Positions 34,281 to 42,571 of a stretch of 64,000 nt of DNA are shown here, in pieces. The stretch lies in the NCBI RefSeq assembly GCF_000802305.1, contig NZ_JTDK01000011.1:62001-126000 (forward strand), written 5' to 3'. This stretch comes from Microbacterium mangrovi (GTDB lineage: Bacteria; Actinomycetota; Actinomycetes; Actinomycetales; Microbacteriaceae). A model generated the notes under the pieces. The model had not been told where the DNA came from and did no database searches. It was given only the letters and a program-made list of their open reading frames with translations. Position 1 is the stretch's first letter; each line of letters begins with the position of its first letter. A program made the position numbers and the translations under genes.

Positions 34281-34676
34281 CGAAATGAGCTGAGCGATGA
34301 GCAGATCGATCGCGTGTTCCAGGCCCTCGCGGCGGCGACGCGCCGCGACATCCTGCGCCGCACCATCGATCGCGAGCAGTCCGTGTCCGAACTCGCCCGC
34401 GATTACGACATGTCGTTCGCGGCGGTGCAGAAGCACGTGGCCGTCCTCGAGGCGGCCGAGCTCATCATCAAGCGCGCCGAAGGACGCGAGCGGCTGGTCC
34501 GCGCGAATCCCGTCATGATCGCCCGCGCCAAGGCCCTGCTGGCCCGCTACGAAGAACTCTGGCGTGCCCGCATCGCACGCCTCGACGATCTTCTCGCCGA
34601 AGACCCCGGGACGGATGCCGCCAGGCACCCCGCCCCACCGGCATCCGGAACCGACCGAACCGAACAAGGAGACTGA
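34272..34676 (+). CDS. ArsR-family regulator
   Basis: This 134-residue protein has the winged helix of ArsR regulators (IDRVFQALAAATRRDILRRTI, then VSELARDYDMSFAAVQKHVAVLEAAELIIKR). No metal-binding ELCVCDL motif is present, so it belongs to the large group of non-metal ArsR proteins that precede SRPBCC genes in actinobacteria. Its start codon lies inside the operator palindrome and only a few bases after the predicted transcription start. The SRPBCC gene begins two bases after its stop. Confidence 0.88.
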   Translation: MVVRNELSDEQIDRVFQALAAATRRDILRRTIDREQSVSELARDYDMSFAAVQKHVAVLEAAELIIKRAEGRERLVRANPVMIARAKALLARYEELWRARIARLDDLLAEDPGTDAARHPAPPASGTDRTEQGD

Positions 34677-34678
34677 CA

Positions 34679-35656
34679 ATGCCTGTCACCGACGTCCACT
34701 CCGACCCCGAGGACCTCACTGTCGTCGTCACGGCAGATCTCGCCGCCCCCGTCGAGCGCGTGTGGCGCGCGTACACCGACCCGCGTCAGCTGGAGCGCTT
34801 CTGGGGCCCTCCCGGATGGCCGGCCACGTTCACCGAGTTCGACTTCACCGTCGGCGGGCGCGCGCTCTACTCGATGACCGGCCCGCACGGCGAGACGTCG
34901 TCGGCGGCGTGGGAGTTCACCGCCATCGATGAGCCGCACGGCTTCACCGTCATCGACGCGTTCGTCGGCGCCGACGGAGTACCGGTCGACGGCGGTCAGT
35001 CCCGGATGGAGTTCGCTTTCGAGGCATCCGCATCCGGTACGAAGATGACCGCGACCTCGTACTTCGCCACCCACGAGTCGCTCGAGATGGTGCTGGAGAT
35101 GGGCATGGTCGAGGGCCTGCGCTCTGCGATGGGCCAGCTGGATGCCGTGCTCCAGGACCTCCGCGAGTACGCCCAGGGCAAGGGCACGCGCGTCGAGCTG
35201 CTCGACGACACCCACGTGCGCATCACGCGCCTGGTCGACGGACCGCGCGAGCTCGTCTGGCGCGCCTACAACGAGCCCGATCTCATGCGGCAGTGGCTGC
35301 TCGGTCCCGACGGGTGGGAGATGACCGACGTCGAACTGGCATCCGCGGCCGGCGACTCGTACCACTACCGCTGGGCGCCGATCGGCGACACCGGGGGAGA
35401 GCCCTTCGGCTTCGAGGGCGAGGCGGTCGTGCTGGATGCCCCGCGTCGCTCGGTCACGACCGAGCGGATGCAGGGCACCGACGGTCCCGAGACGATCAAC
35501 GACCTGAGCCTCTACGAGGAGGACGGCGCCACCCTCGTCACGACGCTCGTCGAATACCCCGATCTCGCCACGCGCGACCTGATCCTCGCCACCGGCATGG
35601 TCGACGGCATGGAAGCCAGCTACGCCCGTCTCGAGCGCGAACTGCTCACCGTCTGA
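34679..35656 (+). CDS. Tandem SRPBCC (AHSA1-like) domain protein
   Basis: This 325-residue protein contains two START-like AHSA1 domains in a row: one starts at about residue 12 (ADLAAPVERVWRAYTDPRQLERFWGPPGW) and a second at about 175 (RLVDGPRELVWRAYNEPDLMRQWLLGPDGW). Usually each is a separate protein of about 150 residues, so this is a duplication and fusion. SRPBCC domains bind hydrophobic ligands; this ArsR-linked group has no firm function. Good ribosome site AAGGAG seven bases upstream. It forms an operon with the ArsR gene and an alpha/beta hydrolase gene. Confidence 0.88.
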   Translation: MPVTDVHSDPEDLTVVVTADLAAPVERVWRAYTDPRQLERFWGPPGWPATFTEFDFTVGGRALYSMTGPHGETSSAAWEFTAIDEPHGFTVIDAFVGADGVPVDGGQSRMEFAFEASASGTKMTATSYFATHESLEMVLEMGMVEGLRSAMGQLDAVLQDLREYAQGKGTRVELLDDTHVRITRLVDGPRELVWRAYNEPDLMRQWLLGPDGWEMTDVELASAAGDSYHYRWAPIGDTGGEPFGFEGEAVVLDAPRRSVTTERMQGTDGPETINDLSLYEEDGATLVTTLVEYPDLATRDLILATGMVDGMEASYARLERELLTV

Positions 35657-35678
35657 CAAGACCGACAAGGAGAATGAC

Positions 35679-36539
35679 ATGACTGAACTGACCATCTCGA
35701 CCCACGTGGTCGGCACCGGCGAAGACGCGATCACGTACGACGTGCGCGGGGATCTGTCCACCGGCGTTCCGCTGCTCCTGTTCGGGGCGCCGATGGATGC
35801 CTCGGGCTTCCAGCAGCTCGCCGAGCAGTTCCCCGACCGGGTCGTGGTGACCTTCGACCCCCGCGGCACCGGGCGCAACCCCGTCGGCACGGGCGACCTC
35901 ACCGCGGCTCAGCACGCCGACGACGTGCACCGGGTCATCTCGGCACTCGGTGTGGGGCCGGTGGACGCCTTCGGCTCCAGCGGCGGCGCTGTGAACCTGC
36001 TCGCGGCGGCGGCCGCGCATCCCGAGGACTTCCGGGCCGTCGTCGCGCACGAGCCGCCGTCGGCGCCGCTGCTTCCGGACGCCGACGAGGTGCTCGCGGT
36101 CGTCGCCGACATCAAGAGCACCTACGCCGCGCAGGGCAACGGGCACGCGATGGCGAAGTTCATCGCCTTCGTGATGTTCGACGGGCAGATCCCCGACAGC
36201 TATCTCGATCAGCCGGCACCGGATCCGGCGATGTTCGGGATGCCGGCCGAGGACGACGGCGACCGCACCAACCCGCTCATCCGCAACATGCCGTCGGTCA
36301 TCGAGTATCGTCCCGACGTCGAGGCGCTTCGCGCCCTGGGCGACCGGCTCGTGCTGGCGGCCGGTGTCGAGTCCGGTCAGACGATGGCGGCGCGGGGCGC
36401 CCGGGCGATCGCCGCCGCGGTGGGGATCCCGGTGACGGACTTCCCGGGCAGCCACGGCAGCTTCCAGGACCAGCCGCCGATGTACCCCGGCATCCCCGTC
36501 GAGTTCGGCGCGCGGCTGCGCGAGGTCCTCGCGGTCTGA
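35679..36539 (+). CDS. Alpha/beta hydrolase
   Basis: This 286-residue enzyme has the strand-turn nucleophile motif FGSSGG with S101 as probable nucleophile, an oxyanion region LFGAPMDASG, and a late His in PGSHGSF. It follows the SRPBCC gene with AAGGAGAA at the right distance and is the last gene of the ArsR operon. Such trios may handle a hydrophobic xenobiotic, with SRPBCC binding and the hydrolase cleaving it, but that is a guess. Confidence 0.85.
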   Translation: MTELTISTHVVGTGEDAITYDVRGDLSTGVPLLLFGAPMDASGFQQLAEQFPDRVVVTFDPRGTGRNPVGTGDLTAAQHADDVHRVISALGVGPVDAFGSSGGAVNLLAAAAAHPEDFRAVVAHEPPSAPLLPDADEVLAVVADIKSTYAAQGNGHAMAKFIAFVMFDGQIPDSYLDQPAPDPAMFGMPAEDDGDRTNPLIRNMPSVIEYRPDVEALRALGDRLVLAAGVESGQTMAARGARAIAAAVGIPVTDFPGSHGSFQDQPPMYPGIPVEFGARLREVLAV

Positions 36540-36583
36540 ATACCCATCGGTCGCCACGCGCCCTGAGCACACCGGCCACGCGT

Positions 36584-36642
36584 CCTGAGCTTGTCGAAGG
36601 GCAAGACACCCCCGGGTGGACTGCCCTTCGACAGGCTCAGGG
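36584..36642. repeat. Inverted pair of TTCGACAAGCTCAG repeats, probable terminator
   Basis: CCTGAGCTTGTCGAAGGG (36584-36601) and CCCTTCGACAGGCTCAGGG (36624-36642) are two copies of one repeat facing each other. Together they form a long near-perfect stem just after the hydrolase operon, well placed to end its transcript before the sterol-carrier-like gene. Confidence 0.75.
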
Positions 36643-36668
36643 CGCCGACGCGCGCGTAGCGTGGGGGC

Positions 36669-37025
36669 ATGGTCCTTCCCACGATCACGACGGATGCCGG
36701 CCGCGCGGCGCTGGCCGCGGTGGCATCCGGCTCGGTGGCCCGCAACGATTGCGCCACGGCGGTGCGCTACCTGCTGCAGTTGCTCGTCGAGAAGGCGCCC
36801 GGACACACCGTCGAGGTGCGCGTGCCCCCGTTCGGCGCCGCCCAGGTGGTCGAAGGCCCTCGGCACACCCGCGGCACCCCGCCGAACGTCGTCGAGACGG
36901 ATGCCGCCACCTGGATCGCGCTCGCGACCGGCGCCGAGTCGTGGGCGGATGCCGTCGCCTCCGGCCGGGTCATGGCATCCGGCACGCGCGCGGACCTCTC
37001 CGACCTGCTGCCGCTGCGCCCCTGA
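36669..37025 (+). CDS. Sterol-carrier-like family protein
   Basis: This 118-residue protein matches the small bacterial SCP-2-like family found near purM/purF in many actinobacteria (sterol carrier family protein; VRYLLQLLVEKAPGHTVEVRVPPFGAAQVVEGPRHTRGTPPNVVETD, then TWIALATGAESWADAVASGRVMASGTRADL). The second half has the usual SCP-2 helix-strand pattern; the ligand is unknown. TAGCGT six bases before the ATG indicates a leaderless transcript. Confidence 0.75.
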   Translation: MVLPTITTDAGRAALAAVASGSVARNDCATAVRYLLQLLVEKAPGHTVEVRVPPFGAAQVVEGPRHTRGTPPNVVETDAATWIALATGAESWADAVASGRVMASGTRADLSDLLPLRP

Positions 37026-37044
37026 CCCGCGACCGCGCTTCGTT

Positions 37045-37094
37045 CGGGTGTCAACTTCGGGGGTTTGAAGCCGGGGCAGCTGCCACCCTCGGGC
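37045..37094. repeat. GGGTGTCAACTTC-family inverted repeat, degenerate copy
   Basis: CGGGTGTCAACTTC is followed after a GGTTTGAAGCC centre by a decayed complementary arm (CAGCTGCCACCCTCGGG). A much better copy is at 43533-43583. It lies between the sterol-carrier-like gene and a small membrane-protein gene. Confidence 0.5.
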
Positions 37095-37154
37095 AAACTC
37101 GGAGACCCGGGGCATCCCGGCGACCGCCACGCCGCCGCGTGAGAGAATGGGGGC

Positions 37155-37481
37155 ATGGCCGAGATCGAGCACACCGAGACCGCGCGCGTGCGCCGCGCGC
37201 CCAAGGTCGCTGTCTTCCTGGTGCTCGGTGCGGCGGTCGGCGTCCTCGTCGCGATGCTGCTGACCTTCGGGTTCAGCTCCGTGAACGCGAGCGCGGTGAC
37301 CGGGGTCACGTACTCCACCGCGAACATCTTCGGCTTCCTGGCGATCATCTGCGGCGCGGTCGGCCTGCTCCTCGGCGGTCTCGTGGCGATCATCCTGGAT
37401 CGGCGCAGCAGCCGCCGTGCCCGCAACGTCACGGTCGTGCGCGAGGAGTACCTCGGCGAAGAGGATGACTCCGACCGCTGA
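37155..37481 (+). CDS. Small two-helix membrane protein
   Basis: This 108-residue protein has two transmembrane helices (about 17-40 and 56-81) with a short connecting loop and a charged tail ending EEYLGEEDDSDR. I do not recognise its function; proteins of this kind are found beside purM-purF in related actinobacteria. GAGAAT six bases before the ATG suggests a leaderless promoter. It is convergent with the next gene. Confidence 0.75.
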   Translation: MAEIEHTETARVRRAPKVAVFLVLGAAVGVLVAMLLTFGFSSVNASAVTGVTYSTANIFGFLAIICGAVGLLLGGLVAIILDRRSSRRARNVTVVREEYLGEEDDSDR

Positions 37482-37487
37482 CCGCCG

Positions 37488-38075
37488 CTAGGCGAGTTCG
37501 GCGATGATCGGCTGGATGGCCGCGTCGAACATCACGATGTCCTGCCGCAGGCCGTCGGTGACGGCGATCGTCAGGGCGCCGATCCACCACACCCCGCGCT
37601 GCGCGAGCGGCAGCACCTGCACGTTCAGCTCGAAGGCGTGCGCCCGGCGTCCGACTTCGCGCTCGTACTCGGCGATCGCGCCGGCGTAGGCGCGGTACGA
37701 CGCGGCCGGCGTCTTCGTGTAGCGGGAGTGCATCGAGACGGCGTAATCGACGGCATCCCGCGCGTGCGGGGCGATCGCCGCGCGCAGCTCGTCGAACCCC
37801 TCGATGGGCAGCGCGACGAGCGTGTCGAACCCGTCGACGAGGTCCAGCGGCACCGGCGACGGGTGCGCGGTCGGCTCGACGGTCAGCTCCCAGTACTCGC
37901 GCCACTGCTTCTCGACGGCCGGCGACGCGTCGGCCTGCTCGTGGCGGGGCGGCACGCTCCGCAGGTGCGGGAGCTCCTCCGGGGACCGGATGCCGAGCAC
38001 CTGGCGCAGGTAGAGCGCGACGAGCACGGCCGTCGAGGCATCCTCTCGGATCGTCCACTCCGCCGCACCGGTCAT
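37488..38075 (-). CDS. Hypothetical protein, 195 residues
   Basis: I cannot assign a family. The protein is soluble, with no signal peptide, and has a long helical middle segment (about 95-150, ELRAAIAPHARDAVDYAVSMHSRYTK) and a terminal strand pair (RGVWWIGALTIAVTDGL). It is divergent from purM. A -10-like TAAGAT lies seven bases before the ATG, again leaderless in style. Confidence 0.7.
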   Translation of the reverse strand: MTGAAEWTIREDASTAVLVALYLRQVLGIRSPEELPHLRSVPPRHEQADASPAVEKQWREYWELTVEPTAHPSPVPLDLVDGFDTLVALPIEGFDELRAAIAPHARDAVDYAVSMHSRYTKTPAASYRAYAGAIAEYEREVGRRAHAFELNVQVLPLAQRGVWWIGALTIAVTDGLRQDIVMFDAAIQPIIAELA

Positions 38076-38268
38076 GGCGCCAATCTTAGAGCCGGTGTGC
38101 ATCGGCGGCATCTGCGGATCCGCCCGGCCGGGACGGATGGCGGCGGATTCCCCGTTCGGCCGGCGACATGGCCCCGGATCCACCGCCATCCGCGCACGAC
38201 GCCGCCGTCCGTGCCCGTGGCGGCGGCTCACGGATCCCGTCCAGCATCCCGCCGGGTAGGCTGTTCTG

Positions 38269-39390
38269 GTGGCCGGACCCTCGCACGCCGATCCCTATTC
38301 CGCTGCCGGAGTCGACACTGCCGCGGGTGACCGCGCCGTCGAACTGATGAAGGCATCCGTCCGTCGCACCCACGGGCCCGAAGTGCTCGGAGGTGTCGGC
38401 GGATTCGCCGGGCTCTTCGACGCCTCGGCGCTCGCCGTGTACCGGCATCCGCTGCTGGCGACCTCGACCGACGGCGTCGGCACCAAGGTCGCCATCGCGC
38501 AGGCGATCGACAAGCACGACACCATCGGTCACGACCTCGTCGGCATGGTCGTCGACGACATCGTGGTGGTGGGCGCCAAGCCCCTCTTCATGACCGACTA
38601 CATCGCGTGCGGCAAGGTCGTGCCCGAGCGCATCGCCGACATCGTGCGCGGCATCGCCGAGGGCTGCGCGCTGACCGGCACCGCCCTCGTGGGCGGCGAG
38701 ACGGCCGAGCACCCCGGACTCCTCGGGCCCGACGACTACGACGTCGCGGGTGCCGCGACCGGAGCGGTCGAGGCGGATGCCGTGCTCGGCGCCGACCGGG
38801 TGGTCGCCGGCGACGCGATCATCGCCCTGGCATCCAGCGGGCTGCACTCCAACGGGTACTCGCTGGTGCGGCACATCGTCGCGAACAACCACATCGTCTA
38901 CGGCGCGCACGCCGCCGACTTCGGCACCACGTGGGGCGAGACGCTCCTCGAGCCGACGCGGCTGTACACGACCCCGCTGCTGCAGCTGATCGCCGAGCAC
39001 CCGGGCGCCGTCCACTCGCTCAGCCACGTCACCGGCGGTGGCATCGCCGCGAACCTGGCGCGCGTGCTGCCGCGGGGCACGTGGGTGGATGTCGACCGCT
39101 CGACGTGGTCGCCGCTGCCCGTGTTCCGGGTGCTCGCCGGCCTCGGCGGACTCGACCTCACGCAGACCGAGGGCACGTGGAACCTCGGCATCGGATTCCT
39201 GGCCGCGGTCGACGCGGGCCGGGCGGATGCCGTGATCGCGTCGATCCGCGCGGCAGGCATCGAGGCCTGGCAGGTCGGCGTCGTCCGCGACGACGCGCTG
39301 CCGGCAGGAGACTTCGAACAGGGTGCGAAGGGCGTGGACGGCGGCGCCGTGCGCCTCGTCGGCGCCTACGCAGAATCAGGAGCGAACTGA
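38269..39390 (+). CDS. purM: Phosphoribosylformylglycinamidine cyclo-ligase PurM (AIR synthetase)
   Basis: This 373-residue enzyme closes the imidazole ring of AIR in step 5 of purine synthesis. Family motifs include TDGVGTKVAIAQ, HDLVGMVVDDIVVVGAKPLFMTDYIA, GGETAEHPG and VTGGGIAANLARVLP. The GTG start is preceded by TAGGCT six bases away, so the mRNA is probably leaderless. purF begins four bases after its stop, so they form an operon. Confidence 0.96.
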   Translation: MAGPSHADPYSAAGVDTAAGDRAVELMKASVRRTHGPEVLGGVGGFAGLFDASALAVYRHPLLATSTDGVGTKVAIAQAIDKHDTIGHDLVGMVVDDIVVVGAKPLFMTDYIACGKVVPERIADIVRGIAEGCALTGTALVGGETAEHPGLLGPDDYDVAGAATGAVEADAVLGADRVVAGDAIIALASSGLHSNGYSLVRHIVANNHIVYGAHAADFGTTWGETLLEPTRLYTTPLLQLIAEHPGAVHSLSHVTGGGIAANLARVLPRGTWVDVDRSTWSPLPVFRVLAGLGGLDLTQTEGTWNLGIGFLAAVDAGRADAVIASIRAAGIEAWQVGVVRDDALPAGDFEQGAKGVDGGAVRLVGAYAESGAN

Positions 39391-39393
39391 ACG

Positions 39394-40857
39394 ATGTGCG
39401 GCATCGTCGGCATGGTCGGAAACGGCCCGGTCAACCAGGAGATCTACGACGCACTGCTGCTTCTTCAGCACCGCGGCCAGGACTCCACCGGAATCGCCAC
39501 GGCGGAATCGTCGGGCGTCTTCCACATGCACAAGGCCAACGGCCAGGTGCGCGAGGCGTTCCGCACGCGTGACATGCGGGCCCTGCTCGGCAACATCGGG
39601 CTCGGCCATGTGCGCTACGCGACCCGCGGCAACGCCTCCCGCGAGGAGGAGGCGCAGCCGTTCTACGTCAACGCGCCGTACGGTCTCGTGCTGGTGCACA
39701 ACGGCAACCTGACCAACACGCGCGAACTCACCGACGAGCTCTTCCACCGCGACCGCCGGCACCTGAACACGAATTCCGACACCGAACTGCTGGTCAACGT
39801 GCTCGCCAACGAGCTGCAGGCATCCATCACGGGCATTCCGCTGCATGCCGACCAGGTGTTCGAAGCGGTCGAGCGCGTGCACGAACGCGTCGAGGGCTCG
39901 TACGCGGCGATCGCACTGGTCGCCGGACACGGCCTGCTCGCGTTCCGCGACCCGTTCGGCATCCGGCCCCTCATCCTGGGCGTGCGCCGCGGCGACGCCG
40001 GCGAGAGCGACGAGTGGGTCGTGGCATCCGAGTCCCTCGTGCTCGAGAACGCCGGGTTCGAAGTGGTGCGCGACGTCGCTCCGGGCGAGGCCGTGTTCAT
40101 CGACCTCGACGGCGTGCTGCACGCGAAGCAGTGCGCGAAGGACCCGCAGCTGTTCCCGTGCTCGTTCGAGTACGTGTACCTCGCGCGCCCCGACTCGGTC
40201 ATGAACGGCATCGCCGTGTACGAGACGCGTCTGCGCATGGGCGAGCGCCTGGCCGACACCATCGCGAAGTACACGCCGCGCGAGGCGATCGACGTGGTCA
40301 TGCCGATCCCCGACTCGGCGCGCCCGGCCGCGATGCAGGTGGCCCGCAAGCTCGGAATCGAGTACCGCGAGGGCTTCTACAAGAACCGCTACGTCGGCCG
40401 CACGTTCATCATGCCCGGCCAGGCGGAGCGCAAGAAGAGCGTGCGTCAGAAGCTCAACGCGATGCCGAGCGAGTTCGCCGGCAAGAACGTGCTGCTGATC
40501 GACGACTCCATCGTGCGCGGCACGACGTCGAAGCAGATCATCCAGATGGCGCGGGATGCCGGCGCCAAGTCGGTCACGTTCGCGTCCGCCGCGCCGCCGG
40601 TGCGCTACCCGCACGTGTACGGCATCAACATGCCGTCGCGTCACGAGCTGGTCGCGCACGGGCGAACCATTCCCGAGGTCGCCGAGGAGCTCGGCTGCGA
40701 CTACCTCGTGTACCAGGAGGTCGAAGACCTCCGAGCGGCGATCCTCGAAGGATCCGACATCGTCGACCTCGACATGAGCTGCTTCGACGGCCGATACGTC
40801 ACCGGGACCGTCAGCGACGAGTACCTGGCCTGGGTCGAGGGCTCGCAGCAGTCCTGA
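39394..40857 (+). CDS. purF: Amidophosphoribosyltransferase PurF
   Basis: This 487-residue enzyme makes phosphoribosylamine from PRPP and glutamine, the committed step of purine synthesis. The sequence starts MCGIVGM, so the catalytic N-terminal cysteine is exposed simply by removing Met, with no propeptide. The glutaminase domain (to about 240) includes LGHVRYATRGNASREEEAQPF, and the PRPP-binding motif is VLLIDDSIVRGTTSKQI. It is co-transcribed with purM and followed by a hairpin terminator. Confidence 0.96.
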   Translation: MCGIVGMVGNGPVNQEIYDALLLLQHRGQDSTGIATAESSGVFHMHKANGQVREAFRTRDMRALLGNIGLGHVRYATRGNASREEEAQPFYVNAPYGLVLVHNGNLTNTRELTDELFHRDRRHLNTNSDTELLVNVLANELQASITGIPLHADQVFEAVERVHERVEGSYAAIALVAGHGLLAFRDPFGIRPLILGVRRGDAGESDEWVVASESLVLENAGFEVVRDVAPGEAVFIDLDGVLHAKQCAKDPQLFPCSFEYVYLARPDSVMNGIAVYETRLRMGERLADTIAKYTPREAIDVVMPIPDSARPAAMQVARKLGIEYREGFYKNRYVGRTFIMPGQAERKKSVRQKLNAMPSEFAGKNVLLIDDSIVRGTTSKQIIQMARDAGAKSVTFASAAPPVRYPHVYGINMPSRHELVAHGRTIPEVAEELGCDYLVYQEVEDLRAAILEGSDIVDLDMSCFDGRYVTGTVSDEYLAWVEGSQQS

Positions 40858-40887
40858 CGAGGGCAGCCCTCACGCAGGTGCGCAAAA

Positions 40888-40917
40888 GCACCGGATGCGC
40901 CGTAGCGCACCCGGTGC
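40888..40917. terminator. Bidirectional terminator after purF
   Basis: GCACCGGATGCGC and GCGCACCCGGTGC pair with one mismatch around a CGTA loop. The hairpin lies between the convergent purF and DUF3073 genes. On the minus strand it is followed by TTTTGCG; on the plus strand by TTGCG. Confidence 0.8.
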
Positions 40918-40935
40918 TTGCGCGTCAGGGACGAC

Positions 40936-41148
40936 TCAGACTGCTTGCAGGGACCCTTGGTCCTGGTCTTCGTCTTCGTCGTCTTCGTCGTCGTACTGGT
41001 CAGCCCACTTGTCGACGTACTGGTCTTCGCCGCTCTCGTCGGGGTGACCGAGTTCGCGTTCCAGTGCCGCATAGTTGACGCTCGGACTGTACGACTTGAG
41101 TTCTCGGGCGATCTTGGTGTGCTTCGCCTTCTGACGGCCACGCCCCAT
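40936..41148 (-). CDS. DUF3073 protein
   Basis: This 70-residue protein is a typical actinobacterial DUF3073 member: MGRGRQKAKHTKIARELKSY followed by an acidic tail (DDEDDEDEDQDQ). The function is unknown. I chose the ATG with GAGGGGG ten bases upstream; a TTG two codons earlier is in frame but less likely. It is divergent from the universal stress protein gene. Confidence 0.88.
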   Translation of the reverse strand: MGRGRQKAKHTKIARELKSYSPSVNYAALERELGHPDESGEDQYVDKWADQYDDEDDEDEDQDQGSLQAV

Positions 41149-41191
41149 GCGCAACCCCCTCTTTTTGTAGGCGGGTCGTGCCGGACCCGTT

Positions 41192-41230
41192 GCATTGCAA
41201 ATGCCGGCCTGAGGCCGGGAAGAGTAGAAT
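41192..41230. promoter_or_regulatory. Divergent promoter region with dyads (DUF3073 / universal stress protein)
   Basis: The region contains GCATT-GCA-AATGC (41192-41204), CCGGCC-TGA-GGCCGG (41204-41218) and a -10-like TAGAAT (41225-41230) on the plus strand. The first dyad could be an operator and the second a hairpin in the minus-strand leader. No -35 with good spacing is obvious. Confidence 0.4.
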
Positions 41231-41300
41231 CCAGAATATCACGGCGGGTCCGGCCCGGCCCTTCTCCCCGGGTGAGACCGCCCCGGCGAGAGGGATGACG

Positions 41301-41858
41301 ATGTCCGACGAACAGAGCCAGAAAGACCCTGCCGAGAAGGCATCCGCGTCCACCACGACCGGTGCGGTGGTGGTCGGTGTCACCCCGGATCAGCCGGCGC
41401 GTGTGCTGAAGGTCGCCGCGAAGCACGCCGCTCTGCTCGGGGCGCCGCTCGTGATCGTGAACGTCGACGTGATGCGTTTCGTCACCTACGAGGACCCTGA
41501 TGGGATCGTGCATTCCGCTCCGCTCGACATGGACATCGACACCGGCAGCGACGACCTCGCGTCGGTGACGCAGCATGCCACGCAGCTGCTCGAGGGGCAG
41601 AACGTGCGCTGGAGCGTGCAGCAGCTGGTCGGGGATCCGGCCATCGCGCTGAAGAAGGTCGCCGACCAAACCGACGCGAGGATCATCGTCGTCGGCACGC
41701 GCCGTCGCGGATTCGGAGAATCGGTGCGCGAGTTCTTCACCGGATCGGTCGCCGCGCGGCTCGCCCACCGGCAGCTGCGTCCGGTGCTGGTCGTGCCGCT
41801 CGGCGAACCGGTCGCCGACGACGAAGACGTCGTCTGGGGAGAAGAACGGGCATCCTGA
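41301..41858 (+). CDS. Universal stress protein (UspA family)
   Basis: This 185-residue protein is a single Usp domain (about 20-170) with the ATP-binding signature VVGTRRRGFGESVREFFTGSV, that is GxxG-X9-G(S/T). Such proteins bind ATP and help survival in stasis or hypoxia in actinobacteria. Two in-frame ATGs are six bases apart; I use the second because AGAGGG is then seven bases upstream. A leader of about 65 nt is predicted from the TAGAAT hexamer. Confidence 0.88.
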   Translation: MSDEQSQKDPAEKASASTTTGAVVVGVTPDQPARVLKVAAKHAALLGAPLVIVNVDVMRFVTYEDPDGIVHSAPLDMDIDTGSDDLASVTQHATQLLEGQNVRWSVQQLVGDPAIALKKVADQTDARIIVVGTRRRGFGESVREFFTGSVAARLAHRQLRPVLVVPLGEPVADDEDVVWGEERAS

Positions 41859-41875
41859 GCCCCGCCGTCGGCACC

Positions 41876-41950
41876 GGTCGTTGAGCGCCCTTCGGCTCGC
41901 TTCGCTCGCTCAGGAACCGCGAAGCGAGACGAAACGCCTCGCTCGCTCGA
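41876..41950. repeat. CGTTTCGTCTCG/CAACGACC-family repeat
   Basis: The gap between the convergent Usp and PadR genes contains CGGTCGTTGAGCG, GCTTCGCTCGCTCAGG and GCGAGACGAAACGCC, a copy of the repeat seen near 3142-3257, 49945 and inside the ECF ATPase gene. It could fold and terminate transcription from both sides. Confidence 0.65.
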
Positions 41951-41962
41951 TGACCACGTGCG

Positions 41963-42571
41963 TCAGCCGCGGATCGCGCGGGTGACCTCGCGGGCGGCGG
42001 CATCCAGCGCGGCCGTCAGGTCGTCGACGACGGATGTCGCGAGCGACCCGCCGCGGGCGACGTGCGTGCGCAGGTCGGCGCGCACGCGGGCGCGGAACTC
42101 GCCCAGGGCGGCATCCGCCCGGGCCAGCTGCTCGCGCGCCGCGACCCGCGCGTCGTCGACCGGGGGAGCGGTCGGGGCCGTCTTGCGCTCCTCGCGCTCG
42201 GCGGCGGCGAGATCGGCGCGCAGGCTGCGCATCGCTTCGCGCACGCTGCCGCGCACCTCGTCGGCGAGGGCACGCACCGAGTCGGTGAGTCCGTCCTCGA
42301 TGCCCTGCAGCTCGTCGGCGCGGGCGGCGACCTCGGCGTGGCCGGCCGGGGTGATCTCGTAGACGGTCTTTCGCCCGTCGACGGTCTTGGTCACGAGGCC
42401 CTCCTCTTCGAGCTTCGCAAGGCGCGGATAGACGGTGCCGGCGCTGGGGGTGTAAGTGCCGCCGGTGCGGTCGGCCAGGGCCTGCATGAGGTCGTAGCCG
42501 TGGCGTGGCGACTCGTCGAGCAGGCTCAGCAGATAGAGCCGCAGGTCGCCGTGGGAGAAGACCGGGGCCAT
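41963..42571 (-). CDS. PadR-family regulator
   Basis: This 202-residue regulator has a PadR winged helix (about 8-80: LRLYLLSLLDESPRHGYDLMQALADRTGGTYTPSAGTVYPRLAKLEEEGLV) and a long Ala/Arg-rich coiled helical C-terminal part. It overlaps the stop of the DUF4097 gene (ATGA), so it is the second gene of that operon and most likely binds the twin CGATATATCG sites in front of it. Confidence 0.9.
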   Translation of the reverse strand: MAPVFSHGDLRLYLLSLLDESPRHGYDLMQALADRTGGTYTPSAGTVYPRLAKLEEEGLVTKTVDGRKTVYEITPAGHAEVAARADELQGIEDGLTDSVRALADEVRGSVREAMRSLRADLAAAEREERKTAPTAPPVDDARVAAREQLARADAALGEFRARVRADLRTHVARGGSLATSVVDDLTAALDAAAREVTRAIRG

